DNA of 5,309 nt from Acholeplasmataceae bacterium (GTDB lineage: Bacteria > Bacillota_I > Bacilli_A > Izemoplasmatales > Hujiaoplasmataceae), in the NCBI GenBank assembly GCA_012515085.1, contig JAAYZB010000155.1, positions 1 to 5,309 on the forward strand, in the 5' to 3' direction. Positions 5,141 through 5,309 of this stretch are shown piece by piece. The notes beneath the pieces are model-generated. The model did not search any database, was not told the DNA's origin, and saw only the letters and a list, made by a program, of their open reading frames with translations. A program made the translations under genes and the position numbers. Each line of letters begins with the position of its first letter. Positions within the stretch are counted from its first letter, which is position 1.

Positions 5141-5178
5141 GTGTTTGTTAAATATGCATTATCTCCGGAGGATAACTC

Positions 5179-5309
5179 ATGAAAAAGAAAACACTGGAAG
5201 ATTTGAATGTGACCGGTAAAAAAGTCCTGTTGCGAGTGGATTTCAACGTGCCGCTCGCTGACGATGGGACGATTGCCGATGACAATCGAATTCGCCAGGC
5301 ACTCCCCAC
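5179..5309 (+). CDS. pgk: Phosphoglycerate kinase, N-terminal part (3' end outside window)
   Basis: The first 43 residues of phosphoglycerate kinase, the cytosolic glycolytic enzyme that transfers phosphate from 1,3-bisphosphoglycerate to ADP to make ATP and 3-phosphoglycerate. The family signature KVLLRVDFNVPL lies at 15-26, with D21 and N23 at the expected 3-phosphoglycerate site, and DDNRIRQALP follows at 34-43, where R37 corresponds to another substrate-binding arginine. The start is well set by GGAGG (5167-5171) seven bases before the ATG. The frame is open to the window edge. Other glycolytic genes (tpi, pgm, eno) may follow but are not visible. Confidence 0.97.
   Translation, partial: MKKKTLEDLNVTGKKVLLRVDFNVPLADDGTIADDNRIRQALP

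Noticed and set aside
5163..5170. Palindrome CTCCGGAG at the pgk ribosome binding site
   Set aside because: It has no loop, so it cannot fold as a hairpin, and it mostly reflects GGAGG beside its chance complement.

Overview
The window looks like a stretch of a Bacillota (low-GC Gram-positive type) chromosome. The evidence is a suf tail in the order sufS-sufU-sufB, a DarA/PstA-type cyclic-di-AMP receptor, strong AGGAGG-like ribosome binding sites, sigma-A-like promoters, a CcpA-type cre sequence and a ComK-like protein. TGA is used as an ordinary stop (sufS, sufU, sufB and the PucR-like gene all end in it), which argues against Mycoplasma-type recoding. The small ComK-like protein and the stand-alone MsmK-type ATPase beside a short PucR-type regulator suggest an Erysipelotrichia-like or neighbouring Bacilli lineage; that placement is a guess. 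Every gene I can support lies on the + strand.

Layout. Positions 1-2126 are the end of a suf operon: the C-terminus of the cysteine desulfurase SufS, the zinc-containing sulfur acceptor SufU, and the scaffold subunit SufB, which overlaps sufU by 4 bases. SufS takes sulfur from cysteine, SufU carries it, and the SufB-containing scaffold builds the Fe-S cluster. Positions 2217-2587 hold a single-gene unit for a cyclic-di-AMP receptor, with its own extended -10 promoter and a clear terminator. Positions 2595-4563 hold a short PucR-type HTH protein with a hairpin in its leader, then an MsmK/UgpC-type sugar ABC transporter ATPase with its own -10 and a near-consensus cre site at the predicted start of transcription, closed by a strong terminator. 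Positions 4590-5107 hold a small gene that I read as a divergent ComK-family protein, with an inverted repeat over its -35 and an extremely short predicted leader. From 5179 the window runs into the start of phosphoglycerate kinase (pgk).

How it fits together. This is mainly housekeeping chromosome: Fe-S assembly, second-messenger sensing, shared energising of sugar importers under carbon catabolite control, and glycolysis. I see no mobile element, CRISPR array, tRNA or rRNA. The parts most worth a second look are the ComK-like gene and its promoter, the short PucR-type regulator next to msmK, the cre site, and a substitution in the presumed ligand pocket of the cyclic-di-AMP receptor. I do not see a clear previously undescribed multi-gene system.
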